Source: Lutibacter citreus
GTDB taxonomy: Bacteria; Bacteroidota; Bacteroidia; Flavobacteriales; Flavobacteriaceae
Length of the DNA: 64,000 nt
Direction of reading: 5' to 3'
NCBI RefSeq assembly: GCF_003260195.1
Contig: NZ_QEIH01000003.1
Coordinates: 434,001-498,000 of the forward strand
Shown piece by piece: positions 9,095-18,428 of this stretch (its first letter is position 1; each line of letters begins with the position of its first letter). The position numbers and the translations under genes were made by a program. A model generated the notes under the pieces. It ran no database searches. It worked only from the letters and a program-made list of their open reading frames with translations, and was not told where the DNA came from.

Positions 9095-10792
9095 ATGACT
9101 GATTATAATGAAGAGCCTTTTACTCCTTTTGAAAGTATTGGGCTTTGTTTTAGTGGTGGTGGTTATCGCGCTACTTTTTTTGCTCTAGGTGTTGTTTCAT
9201 ATTTAAATAAAATTAAATATAAGGAGGTTTCATTACTTGAAAATGTTGAAGCTTTAAGTACAGTAAGTGGAGGTACCCTTCTAGGGGTGGCTTACTCTAA
9301 AGCTACTCAAGAACCTGATTTTAATTTTGAATTATTTTTTAAAAAATTCTATAGTTTATTCGAACCAGAGAATGATCAATTACTAAAAACGGCCATATCT
9401 AAATTAGAAGATGATGAAGTTTGGAGAAAGAATCCCTACAAAAAAAGGTCGCTAATTAATGCATTTGCACTTACGTATGCTGAAATGGATATATTTAAAG
9501 GAGATTTTAAGCTCTTTAAAAATACAACCTCCAAACATCTAAAACATGTATGTTTTAATGCCACAGATTTTTCTTTTGGCTTAGCCTTTAGGTTTCAAAA
9601 TACAGGGCTTTTTGGTAATAAAATATTAAATAATTCTCATATTAATAAATTAAAATACAATATAGAATTAGGTGATATTGTAGCATCATCTTCATGTTTT
9701 CCTTTAGGTTTTGAACCTTTAATATTTCCCGATGATTATTTTAAAAATCAAAACACAACAGATTATAAATCCCTTAAAAGTTTAGACCGCTTTATAAATG
9801 GTGTTGGAATAATGGATGGTGGTATTACCGATAACCAAGGTATTGGTAGTATGATGAATATTAGCGAGCAAAGTAGTAGAAAACGGAGGCTCGATTTAAT
9901 TATTATAAACGACGTGGGAACATTTAAAATGGAACCTTGGGAGTCTGATACATCTTCTATAAATAATGGTTTAAGTTTAAAACATAACGTTTCTAAAATC
10001 CTTAACTATTTTGAAATAAAGCCATTGTATTGGCTTATCCTATTATTTGGTATCTCCATTATAGTTCTTAATTCTTTAGAATTAATTAATAATACAGCGT
10101 GGGTTTCGCTTTATATTTTAGGAAGTATTATTACAGGTATCGGGCTTACCTTAACCTTTTTAGGTATTATAACAGGCATCGCAAAAAAAGTTGGCGCAAG
10201 CTGGTTTAGTAATATATTTAAAAAAAATGTACCCAAAGTAATTTTAGATGATTTAGTAAGTTTTAATAATTTAAATATTAATCTTGTGCAACGTATGCTT
10301 AAAGATCGGGTAACCTCTTCAGTTAAAATGGTTAACGAAATATTCCTAATACAAATACGACGTTTAAATTACGATTTATTGTACACCAAACCGTCTATAA
10401 AAAACAAAATTATAGCTTCAACAGTCTATGAACTAAACGGAAAAAAAACAGCATATACAAACACCTTTAAGTACAATAGAGCTATTGAACCAGCACCAAG
10501 TAAATTATTAAAAAGTATTGGGCTCACAGCTTCTGAAACACCTACAACACTGTGGTGGGACAAAACAGATATAGCTAAAAACAGAATGGATACACTTATT
10601 TCCTGTGGACAATTTACAACTTGCTATAAATTGCTAGATTATATTTTAGAATTAAAAAAAGATGCTGAAATACAAAATATTGATACTGTAGCTATTGATA
10701 AGTTGTATAAATTACTTTTAGAAGATTGGAAATCCTTTAATGAAAACCCTCTGTTTATGGTGGAAAAGTTGAAAGCTAATGAGAATGATTAG
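9095..10792 (+). CDS. Patatin-like phospholipase with C-terminal membrane segments
   Basis: A lipid acyl hydrolase of the patatin type, 565 residues. Seen: the oxyanion-hole motif SGGGYR (residues 20-25), the nucleophile region STVSGGT with Ser58 (the usual GXSXG has Thr for its first Gly), and the Asp of the dyad in MDGGITDNQG (Asp241). Two strongly hydrophobic helices follow at about residues 308-360, so the protein is anchored to a membrane, with about 200 further residues of unknown type behind them. It has no signal peptide. It appears to be a single gene; a convergent orphan gene lies downstream across repeat copy A. Substrate unknown. Confidence 0.82.
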   Translation: MTDYNEEPFTPFESIGLCFSGGGYRATFFALGVVSYLNKIKYKEVSLLENVEALSTVSGGTLLGVAYSKATQEPDFNFELFFKKFYSLFEPENDQLLKTAISKLEDDEVWRKNPYKKRSLINAFALTYAEMDIFKGDFKLFKNTTSKHLKHVCFNATDFSFGLAFRFQNTGLFGNKILNNSHINKLKYNIELGDIVASSSCFPLGFEPLIFPDDYFKNQNTTDYKSLKSLDRFINGVGIMDGGITDNQGIGSMMNISEQSSRKRRLDLIIINDVGTFKMEPWESDTSSINNGLSLKHNVSKILNYFEIKPLYWLILLFGISIIVLNSLELINNTAWVSLYILGSIITGIGLTLTFLGIITGIAKKVGASWFSNIFKKNVPKVILDDLVSFNNLNINLVQRMLKDRVTSSVKMVNEIFLIQIRRLNYDLLYTKPSIKNKIIASTVYELNGKKTAYTNTFKYNRAIEPAPSKLLKSIGLTASETPTTLWWDKTDIAKNRMDTLISCGQFTTCYKLLDYILELKKDAEIQNIDTVAIDKLYKLLLEDWKSFNENPLFMVEKLKANEND

Positions 10793-10833
10793 TTTTATAC
10801 TAAAACTTTTGTAATACAAACGTTTGTTGAACA

Positions 10834-10883
10834 GGTGTTATGTTAGCTTATAAAAGGAGGGAAGCGTAATTTGTGTAAAATGG
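10834..10883. repeat. Dispersed repeat family 1, copy A (short)
   Basis: Contains GTGTTATGTTAGC, then GGAGGGAAGCGTAAT (10856-10870) and TTGTGTAAAATGG. Compared with copies C, D and E it lacks about 100-200 bp of the middle. It sits between the convergent ends of the patatin gene and the orphan gene, touching the stop codon region of the latter. Confidence 0.6.
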
Positions 10884-10886
10884 CAT

Positions 10887-12116
10887 TTAAGAATAAGGAG
10901 TAAAATTAATAGTTAAAGTTCCATTTACCAACCTGTTTTCATTATCAATACCACTAAAAACACCAGTTTGATTGTATTCTTCACCTTTTAAATAATAAGT
11001 TTTTAGATAAAAATTTACTCTTTCTAGAGCAATAATTCCTGTAAAAGTAAACCTTAAATTTATAACAGAACCTTTATTAATAAGCTCTAATCTGTCTTTT
11101 TCTATGTAAACATTTTCGGTTAACGTAATTATTTTATAGCTATTTGGTAAAATTTGAAAATTTATAATTTCTTTAATATTGTCTTCTAATTGAAATGTGA
11201 TCTCATAGGCTCCTGGTATTTTTTCATAGATTGATGCATAGGGACTTTTTTCAGACAATTCTAGAAAGTGCCTAGGAACATTGTTGTTATTTACTATACG
11301 TTTATTACGTATTTCCATAGCGATGTAAGGTGGTATGTATGGAGATTTAGCTTTTTGTTCCATATCATCTTTACCATCACATTTTTCAAGAATCGATCGT
11401 CCAGCTACTGTATTGTTATAAATGTCAAAGTTGCAATAAGTTCCTACCAAATAATTAATATTTGATGGTGCTTTATTACCAATGTAATAAATTTCACTAG
11501 CACCCTCTAAAAAACGTTTGCCAGAGGGTGTTTGTGTTTTAATAGTTATAGTATCTTCTTGTCTGTTTACTGTTCCAAGAGTATAAATTTCCCTAAAAGA
11601 GCCATCTTCAAGAGGATAAAAAAATATGTGTTGAATTTTTTTCCAGTTATTTGAAATAATTGTTTTCCCTTTAATAATGCTATTATTATCCTCGTCAAAA
11701 TAATAATTTAAATAGTAGTATGTAGCATCTTCATGGTTTGTTAATAAAGAAAGTTGTCTCTCTTTGTCTTCATCTGTTGATTTTCTGGTATTTATAAAAT
11801 CCACAAAGTTATCATAACCAATGTATAATAATATAACAGACTTATAGTATTTATTAATTTTAATTAGAGGTTTTCCTTTTTCAAATTCACGCGTTTTATC
11901 ATAGAGATACTTCCCATTAATAAATTCGTTTCCAACTTCTTCAAAGTCATTTTTTAAATTAGGTTTACTTTCATCAAAAGATCCATAGCCATATAGTTGA
12001 AAAGTCCTTGGAATGTTAGTTATCTCGTGCTTATGAATAAATATATCCAGTATTTTATCTAATACTAATTTAAAGTACTCTGATGTTAAAACTAATGATT
12101 CTGATTTTGCCTCCAT
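10887..12116 (-). CDS. Hypothetical protein, 409 residues, family not recognised
   Basis: An acidic, soluble-looking protein without signal peptide or membrane helices. The N-terminal third is helical (TSEYFKLVLDKILDIFIHKHEITNIP), while the rest is rich in beta-strand patterns and aromatic residues, ending with alternating strands (RLVNGTLTINFTPYS). There is one Cys-containing stretch (GTYCNFDIYNN...EKCDGKDD). I know no family that fits. It is monocistronic, divergent from the TonB receptor gene, with repeat copy A just behind its stop. That setting suggests an accessory gene. Confidence 0.6.
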   Translation of the reverse strand: MEAKSESLVLTSEYFKLVLDKILDIFIHKHEITNIPRTFQLYGYGSFDESKPNLKNDFEEVGNEFINGKYLYDKTREFEKGKPLIKINKYYKSVILLYIGYDNFVDFINTRKSTDEDKERQLSLLTNHEDATYYYLNYYFDEDNNSIIKGKTIISNNWKKIQHIFFYPLEDGSFREIYTLGTVNRQEDTITIKTQTPSGKRFLEGASEIYYIGNKAPSNINYLVGTYCNFDIYNNTVAGRSILEKCDGKDDMEQKAKSPYIPPYIAMEIRNKRIVNNNNVPRHFLELSEKSPYASIYEKIPGAYEITFQLEDNIKEIINFQILPNSYKIITLTENVYIEKDRLELINKGSVINLRFTFTGIIALERVNFYLKTYYLKGEEYNQTGVFSGIDNENRLVNGTLTINFTPYS

Positions 12117-12192
12117 AAATTCCTAAAATAATATTAAAATTATTGATAATATTAATAATATCCAAAATTAATCTGAATTAATTATAAGATTC

Positions 12193-12200
12193 TAATTTTG
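12193..12200 (+). promoter_or_regulatory. Promoter -7 element TAATTTTG of the TonB receptor gene
   Basis: It fits TAnnTTTG. Transcription would start near 12207, leaving a leader of about 40 bases before the ATG at 12248 but only about 8 before the ATG at 12215. This favours 12248 as the start. Confidence 0.5.
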
Positions 12201-12247
12201 TTATTGTTAAAAAAATGAATTTTAATTATAAAAAATCATATATTATT

Positions 12248-14569
12248 ATGAAAAAAGCTATTCTATTTCTTGCTCTATTAGTTGCAACCTTTGGTTTTGC
12301 TCAAAAAAATGTATCAGGTAAAATTAGTGATAAAAATGGTGAAACATTACCTGGAGCAACAATTATTGAAAAAGGAACTTCAACAGGTGTTGTTACAGAT
12401 TTTAATGGAAATTATGAAATTTCAGTTTCATCAAATGATGCTATTCTAGTTTTTTCATTTGTAGGGTTTGAAACTAAAGAAATTAATGTTCAAGGCAAAA
12501 ATTTGTTGAATATAGAATTAGCAGAATCTGCTGAGTCTTTAAATGAAGTTACCGTACAAGGTTTTACTGGAGTTATGGGTAAAGCTAGAAAACGTACTGA
12601 ATCTGTACAAAGTATACCAGAATCTGTAACAGCATTTAATAGTGAAGGAATTGAAAAAACAGGAATCAATAATGTTGCAAGTTTCGCAAATTTAGTACCT
12701 AACTTAAAGTTAAGCGAAAGTCAAGCAGTTGGTGTAAACTCTTTAGTGATTAGAGGTATACCACAAATAAGAAATACGGATGCACCCGTTGCATTTGTTT
12801 TTGATGGAGTTACTATTGCAGATCCAAGTTTGCTAAATCAAGAATTGTTTGACATTGCTTTAATTGAAGTTGTTAAAGGACCACAAGGAGCGTTATATGG
12901 TAAAAATGCTATTGGTGGTGCCATCAACATCTATTCTAAAGAACCAACAAATGTAAGTAAGAACAGGTTTTCTATCGGTTATGGAAATGGAAATGCATTA
13001 ACCTCTAGTTTTATTTCTTCTGGCGCTTTAAAGAAAGATAAAGTATTCTATCGTTTTTCTTCTCAGTATAAAAACTTTGATGGTTTATTAACGAATGATT
13101 TTTTAAATAAAAAAGTAGATTTTAGAAAAGAACTTACGCTAAGAGGGCAATTAAAATTTAAAATTACACCTAAATTTAAAGCAAGTACTACTTTACAATA
13201 TATAGATTCTGAAGGAGGAGCAACACACTATTCAATAAGTCCGGAGGATGCAGCAAGTGGAAATGGATGGACAACGTATTTAGATCCGAATCCTACAAAA
13301 GGAAATAATGTTATTTTTCAAGATGTTTTTGGAGAATCTGATATGACAAACTTATATACAAACCTAAACCTAGAGTATACTTTAGATAACGTAAAACTAC
13401 AAGCAATAACTTCTTACAGTAAAGTAGACAGGTCTACTATTGGTGATTTAGATTTTACAAGTGTAGATATTTTTAACGGAGGTTTAGACCAAGGAGAAAC
13501 AAATGATACAAAGTCTTTTAACCAAGAACTTCGTTTAAGAAATAGAAAAACAAATACTAAATTCGACTGGAGTTTAGGTGGGTTTTATCAAAATGTAGAG
13601 CGTTCTTTTTTTCAAAGTGATTTAACATTTAGTAATGAATGGGCAGTTACAGATTATGTTGTTAATTTTAATACGGTTGCATTATTTGGTTTTGTAGATT
13701 ATAAATTGACGGATAAGCTTACTGCTTCTGCTGGTTTACGTTATGATATTGATAAAATAGAGTTAGATGATTCTTTAAATGCTCAAAAAGATGAAAAGGA
13801 AAAAAATGTATTACAGCCTAAACTTTCTTTAGCATACCAAGCAACTAAAAACACTTTATTGTATACAAATTATGGTCGTGGTTACAGAAATGGTGGATTT
13901 AACCCAGTTGCAACCGATTTATTTGATCGTGGTTTTGAAGCAGAAATTTCTGAAAATTATGAACTAGGTTTTAAAACTTCTTCTTGGGGAAATAGATTTA
14001 TTATTAACGGAGCTGTTTTTTATTCTGACTTTACAAACAGACAACAGTTTGCAACTACAAGCGACTTCTTTATTCCAGGAAACTTCAACTACGATAAAAG
14101 TACAATTGTTGGTTTTGAGGTTGATACTAAAACAAGAGTTTCAAAATATTTAGATGTATTGTTTAACTATGGTTTTGTAAAGTCTCAAATTAAAGATGGT
14201 GGTACTTTAGAAAGTGGAAGAGATTTAAATGAATTTAATGATAAAAACACCTCATTAGTACCTCAAAATAACTTCAACTTTGGATTAGAATCTAGCTTTC
14301 CTTTAAATGAGGTTTCAACCTTAGATTTAAGTGTAAATTATAATGGAACAGGTAAAATATATTGGACAGATTCTAATGATAGTAGTTTAACTTCTAATGC
14401 TTACCAGTTATTAGACGCTAAAGCGACATTAACACATAAAAAAATAAAAGTATCTCTTTGGGCTAGAAATATTTTAGACCAACAATATTACTTAGAATAT
14501 CAAGATTATGGTTTTGGTTGGAGAGGAACTCCTGCAACTATTGGGACCACTTTTACAGTAAACTTTTAA
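12248..14569 (+). CDS. TonB-dependent outer-membrane receptor
   Basis: Energy-dependent outer-membrane uptake channel. From the ATG at 12248 it has a clean signal peptide (MKKAILFLALLVATFGFAQ); an in-frame ATG at 12215 would add 11 residues but is too near the promoter. Then come a carboxypeptidase-regulatory-like domain (about residues 20-95, VSGKISDKNGETLPGATI...), a plug domain (about 105-225, with VKGPQGALYGKNAIGGAINI) and a 22-strand-type barrel ending in ATIGTTFTVNF. There is no SusD partner, so the ligand is probably not a glycan. The genes 80 bp downstream (metalloenzyme, two NCS1 permeases, dipeptidase) suggest a peptide or nitrogen heterocycle. Confidence 0.9.
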   Translation: MKKAILFLALLVATFGFAQKNVSGKISDKNGETLPGATIIEKGTSTGVVTDFNGNYEISVSSNDAILVFSFVGFETKEINVQGKNLLNIELAESAESLNEVTVQGFTGVMGKARKRTESVQSIPESVTAFNSEGIEKTGINNVASFANLVPNLKLSESQAVGVNSLVIRGIPQIRNTDAPVAFVFDGVTIADPSLLNQELFDIALIEVVKGPQGALYGKNAIGGAINIYSKEPTNVSKNRFSIGYGNGNALTSSFISSGALKKDKVFYRFSSQYKNFDGLLTNDFLNKKVDFRKELTLRGQLKFKITPKFKASTTLQYIDSEGGATHYSISPEDAASGNGWTTYLDPNPTKGNNVIFQDVFGESDMTNLYTNLNLEYTLDNVKLQAITSYSKVDRSTIGDLDFTSVDIFNGGLDQGETNDTKSFNQELRLRNRKTNTKFDWSLGGFYQNVERSFFQSDLTFSNEWAVTDYVVNFNTVALFGFVDYKLTDKLTASAGLRYDIDKIELDDSLNAQKDEKEKNVLQPKLSLAYQATKNTLLYTNYGRGYRNGGFNPVATDLFDRGFEAEISENYELGFKTSSWGNRFIINGAVFYSDFTNRQQFATTSDFFIPGNFNYDKSTIVGFEVDTKTRVSKYLDVLFNYGFVKSQIKDGGTLESGRDLNEFNDKNTSLVPQNNFNFGLESSFPLNEVSTLDLSVNYNGTGKIYWTDSNDSSLTSNAYQLLDAKATLTHKKIKVSLWARNILDQQYYLEYQDYGFGWRGTPATIGTTFTVNF

Positions 14570-14601
14570 ATTATTTATTTGAATTAGTAAATTACCTTTT
14601 G

Positions 14602-14630
14602 AAGAGGGGAGTATAAATTATTCCCTTCTT
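14602..14630 (+). terminator. Hairpin between the receptor and the catabolic operon
   Basis: AAGAGGGG (14602-14609) pairs with CCCTTCTT (14623-14630) with one G-U pair and a 13-base loop, followed by TAATTT. It is probably a partial terminator that lowers expression of the downstream operon relative to the receptor. Confidence 0.5.
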
Positions 14631-14648
14631 TAATTTAAACAAAAAATT

Positions 14649-15695
14649 ATGGCAGATTATTTTTTAGAGCGAGCAAAAGTCGCTAAAGTAATGATAGAAG
14701 ATATGTTTAAAGTGAAACCTGGTGAAACTGTAGCTATTACAGGTGATTCAGGTTCAGACAGAGATTTTGCAGATGCATTGGCAGCTGCAGCTTATTCAGT
14801 TAGAGGTTTACCTTTAATATTATGGACACCAAAAGCTTCACAAGATGGACAAGCAGGTATTAACGATTGGCCAGCAAAACCCTTAACAGCAGCACTTTGT
14901 AAAGTAGATGTTTGGATAGAATTACAATCTACCATCATCTTATATTCTCATATTTGGGAAACTGCGATGGCTAAAAACAAAAAATTAAGATATTTAATAA
15001 TCGCAGATAGTTCTATTCAATCTTTAATGAGAACGTTTGTTGGTTTTGATATTAGTACTTTAGATCAATTTCTTGTACAAGTTAAAGACATGGCAATGAA
15101 ATCTAAAGTCGTAAAAATTACAAGTCCCAATGGTACAAATGTGTCTTATGAGACCGATTTAAATTACTCTTTTGATATCGATAGTGGCGATTACTCTAAA
15201 CCTTTATTTGGTACCGCACCAGGGTATGTAAATTTAGTGCCTAAGCTTGAAAGCATGAATGGAAATATCGTTTTCGATTTATTAATGAATGCCAAAGTAT
15301 ATGGTACAGATAATCACGTTGAATTTATTATGAAAGATGGTAGAATTGACGATGTAATAGGTGGGAGTGAAGCTGAAAATTTTAAAAAGTATTTAGCCTC
15401 TTTTGAGGATCCAAATATGTATAAAATATCTCATAATATGTTTGGCTTTAATCCTAATGTTCATAAAATGTGTGGGGAAGTTGTAGAAGATGAACGTATT
15501 TGGGGTGGCGTAGATTTTGGTTTCGGACATACAAGTCCTATGGATATGCCTCCTTTTGGGCAAGTTGCTAAATCTCATTTTGATGGTATTGTTGGTAAAG
15601 CAAGTATCTTTTTAGATGATATTCAAATTGTAGATGATGGAAATGTTTGTCATCCAGATTTAAAATCATTAGCTTACAAATTAATAGGAAATTAA
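14649..15695 (+). CDS. M29-type metalloenzyme (aminopeptidase T / NicX dioxygenase superfamily)
   Basis: A 348-residue cytoplasmic protein of the superfamily that contains M29 aminopeptidases and the ring-cleaving 2,5-dihydroxypyridine dioxygenase NicX. Possible metal ligands lie in the C-terminal half: His272, Glu277, GFGH294 and the SH310-F-D312 motif, which parallels the His-x-Asp pair known in both branches. I cannot tell peptidase from dioxygenase by eye. A PepD dipeptidase in the operon favours peptide breakdown; two NCS1 permeases favour a nitrogen heterocycle. The genes for the rest of a nicotinate pathway are not here. Seven bases separate it from the next gene. Confidence 0.65.
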   Translation: MADYFLERAKVAKVMIEDMFKVKPGETVAITGDSGSDRDFADALAAAAYSVRGLPLILWTPKASQDGQAGINDWPAKPLTAALCKVDVWIELQSTIILYSHIWETAMAKNKKLRYLIIADSSIQSLMRTFVGFDISTLDQFLVQVKDMAMKSKVVKITSPNGTNVSYETDLNYSFDIDSGDYSKPLFGTAPGYVNLVPKLESMNGNIVFDLLMNAKVYGTDNHVEFIMKDGRIDDVIGGSEAENFKKYLASFEDPNMYKISHNMFGFNPNVHKMCGEVVEDERIWGGVDFGFGHTSPMDMPPFGQVAKSHFDGIVGKASIFLDDIQIVDDGNVCHPDLKSLAYKLIGN

Positions 15696-15701
15696 GAATA
15701 A

Positions 15702-16970
15702 ATGGACACCAATAACCTACAAGAAACAGATGATTATACAAGAACAAAAGTTCCAGAAAACAAAACGGTTCACGGTATAAACATAGCGTCTATTATTGTT
15801 GGTATTGGTGTAACACTTCCCACATTTTATGTTGGTGGAGAAGTAGCACAAGCTATAGGTTTGTCAAAATCTTTATGGGTTTTTATTCTTGTAAATCTGG
15901 TGTTAGGTATTTTATGTGCTATCACTGCAATTATTGGTAATAGAACTCGATTATCTACCTATATGTTATTGCATTTTTCTTTTGGAAAAAAAGGAACCCT
16001 TTTTATCAACTTCTTAATAGGAATCACACTTTTAGGTTGGTATGCAGTAACTGTAGAAATATTTGGTGAAGCGTTAACAGATGCTTTTAAACATTTATTA
16101 AACATAAATGTACCCATTTCAATTAGTATTATTGTTGGGAGTGTTTTAATGACGATAACAGCCATTTTTGGCTTTAAAATAGTAGAACGTTTTTCTGCTT
16201 TAGCAGTGCCTTTAATGATTATATTCTTAATTTATGTATTATACATTACTATTGGTTCACAGAGTATAGAAAGTTTATTGAGTATAAAAGGAAATGGTAA
16301 TATGTCTATTACTGAAGCTATTTCTGCAATTGTAGGATTGACTATTTTAACGCCTGTTTTAATGCCCGATTTCTCAAGGTTTGCGCGTACAGATAAGGAT
16401 AGTTTAATTTCTGTTTCAGCATTAGTTATCGGTTTTCCCATTATACTTTTAGCAGGTGCAATACCTAGTTTAATTACGGGTGAAATAGACATTATGAAAA
16501 TAATGATCAGTTTAAGTTTAACAATTCCTGCGTTTATCATATTGGTTTTTTCTACTTGGACTACAAATACATCCAATTTATATTCAACACAATTAACGCT
16601 TTCAACCATTTTTAAAAAACAAAAAATGGCGACGCTTGGTATTATAGCAAGTGTGGTTGGTACCTTGGTTGCGGTGATTGGAATTGCAACTCATTTTATA
16701 GAATTATTAAGTATTTTAAGTGTATTAATTCCCCCAATTTCTGCAATTTTTATAGCAGATTTTTTCTTTATTAAAAAGCAAAAATATGATTTAAACGATT
16801 TTGATAAACTCCCAGATTTCGGTGTTCCGGCTATTATAAGTTGGGTTGTAAGTTGTGTGGTAGCATACCTTGCTAATTACAACTATATCAGCCTTACATC
16901 TATTTCGTTTTTCGATTCGTTTATTGTAGCATTTATTGCTTATTTACTCCTAAAAAAAATTATTAAATAA
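15702..16970 (+). CDS. NCS1-family permease (CodB-like), first copy
   Basis: A 422-residue transporter with 12 predicted helices and the CodB-type pattern: GVTLPTFYVGGEVAQAIGL in helix 1, IGNRTRLSTYMLLHFSFGKKG, GWYAVTVEIFGEAL, and PDFSRFARTDKD in the cytoplasmic loop. NCS1 proteins bring in nucleobases, hydantoins, allantoin or related compounds with Na+ or H+. It is tightly coupled with the M29/NicX-like gene upstream and PepD downstream. Its sequence is clearly paralogous to the protein at 18429-19685, but the two are not recent duplicates. Confidence 0.82.
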   Translation: MDTNNLQETDDYTRTKVPENKTVHGINIASIIVGIGVTLPTFYVGGEVAQAIGLSKSLWVFILVNLVLGILCAITAIIGNRTRLSTYMLLHFSFGKKGTLFINFLIGITLLGWYAVTVEIFGEALTDAFKHLLNINVPISISIIVGSVLMTITAIFGFKIVERFSALAVPLMIIFLIYVLYITIGSQSIESLLSIKGNGNMSITEAISAIVGLTILTPVLMPDFSRFARTDKDSLISVSALVIGFPIILLAGAIPSLITGEIDIMKIMISLSLTIPAFIILVFSTWTTNTSNLYSTQLTLSTIFKKQKMATLGIIASVVGTLVAVIGIATHFIELLSILSVLIPPISAIFIADFFFIKKQKYDLNDFDKLPDFGVPAIISWVVSCVVAYLANYNYISLTSISFFDSFIVAFIAYLLLKKIIK

Positions 16971-16980
16971 ATAGTGAACT

Positions 16981-18420
16981 ATGAAAATTAGTGAATTAAA
17001 CCCTAAAAGCGTTTGGAAACATTTTGAAGCTATAAATGCAATTCCAAGAGCTTCAACCAAAGAAGAACACATTATTGAGTATATGATTTCTTTTGGTGCC
17101 TCTTTATTGCTTGAAACAATTGTTGATGCTACTGGAAATGTAATCATAAAAAAACCAGGAACTGCAGGAAGAGAAAACGATACTGCGATTGTTTTACAAG
17201 GGCATTTAGATATGGTGCATCAAAAAACAGTGACTTCTAATTTTGATTTTGATACCCAAGGTATAGAGATGTATATTGATAACGATTGGGTAAAAGCAAA
17301 AGAAACAACTTTAGGTGCAGATAATGGCATTGGTGTTGCCGCAATTATGGGAGTACTATCTTCTAATGAAATTGAGCATCCACCAATAGAAGCGTTGTTT
17401 ACCATTGATGAAGAAATGGGAATGACAGGAGCGATGGCATTAACAAATGAGCAATTAAAAGGTACAATTCTTTTAAATTTAGATTCTGAAGAAGATGACG
17501 AAATTACGATTGGTTGTGCAGGAGGAGTAGATGTTGAAATTACTGGAAATTACCATCAAGAAACAATAAATAACGATTATCAATACTATGAAATTAGTGT
17601 TTCAGGTTTAGCAGGAGGACATTCTGGTGTAGACATTCATTTGAATCACGGAAATACGATTCGGATTTTCGCTAATTATGCACTAGCATTAAAAAAAGGG
17701 ATTTATCTTAAAGTCAGTAGAATCTTAGCAGGAACATTAACCAATGTAATTCCAAGAGATCTAACAAGTACTGTTGCCATTAGAAAAACGGACGTTTCTG
17801 AATTTGAAAAAACGCATAAAAGTATTGTTGCAATTATTCAAGCAAAATATCAATCAACTGATAAAAATCTAAACATAACAATGAAACCTATTAATGGTTC
17901 GTTTTCTGTTGTGGAAGACAACTTTTTAAAACAACTTTTAGAAGGAATACAAACAATGCCAAATGGTGTTTTTTCAATGACTGAAGGAATGGACGATTTG
18001 GTACAAACATCTAACAGTGTTGCGAAGATAAATGTGCAAAAAGGTGCATTTAGTATTGCTTGTCATACAAGAAGTTCTGTTGATGCAGAACGTGATGTGG
18101 TTGTAAAAAAAATAAGAGAAAGTTTTCCGAATGGTAAAACTGAAGAAATAGGACCTTATCCTGGTTGGGAACCAAATCCTAAAAGCAAACTATTGAGCGT
18201 TGCTAAGAAATGTTATCAAGAAATAAATGGAGTAGCACCCGCAGTAAAATCTATTCATGCAGGTTTGGAATGTGGTATTATTTCAGAAATTTATCCAACA
18301 ATGGAAATGATTTCTTTTGGACCAAATATATTAGGAGCACATTCGCCCGAAGAACGTTTACAAATTAGTTCTACACAGAAATTTTGGAAGTTTTTAACAT
18401 CACTTTTAAAAGAATTATAA
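16981..18420 (+). CDS. pepD: Aminoacyl-histidine dipeptidase PepD (M20C)
   Basis: A cytosolic dinuclear zinc dipeptidase that splits Xaa-His and other dipeptides such as carnosine. The 479 residues carry the complete M20 metal site: H75-L-D77, D114 in GADNGIG, E144-E145 (general base and ligand) in TIDEEMG, D168 in LNLDSEE and a C-terminal His in LGAHSPEER. Length and motifs match PepD throughout. It lies between two NCS1 permease genes with gaps of 10 and 8 bases, so it is translated from the same message. This context suggests use of an imported dipeptide or amide. Confidence 0.92.
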   Translation: MKISELNPKSVWKHFEAINAIPRASTKEEHIIEYMISFGASLLLETIVDATGNVIIKKPGTAGRENDTAIVLQGHLDMVHQKTVTSNFDFDTQGIEMYIDNDWVKAKETTLGADNGIGVAAIMGVLSSNEIEHPPIEALFTIDEEMGMTGAMALTNEQLKGTILLNLDSEEDDEITIGCAGGVDVEITGNYHQETINNDYQYYEISVSGLAGGHSGVDIHLNHGNTIRIFANYALALKKGIYLKVSRILAGTLTNVIPRDLTSTVAIRKTDVSEFEKTHKSIVAIIQAKYQSTDKNLNITMKPINGSFSVVEDNFLKQLLEGIQTMPNGVFSMTEGMDDLVQTSNSVAKINVQKGAFSIACHTRSSVDAERDVVVKKIRESFPNGKTEEIGPYPGWEPNPKSKLLSVAKKCYQEINGVAPAVKSIHAGLECGIISEIYPTMEMISFGPNILGAHSPEERLQISSTQKFWKFLTSLLKEL

Positions 18421-18428
18421 ATTAAATT

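Noticed and set aside
12215-12247. ATG 12215 as start of the TonB receptor
   Set aside because: Too near the promoter element, and it spoils the signal peptide that begins cleanly at 12248.
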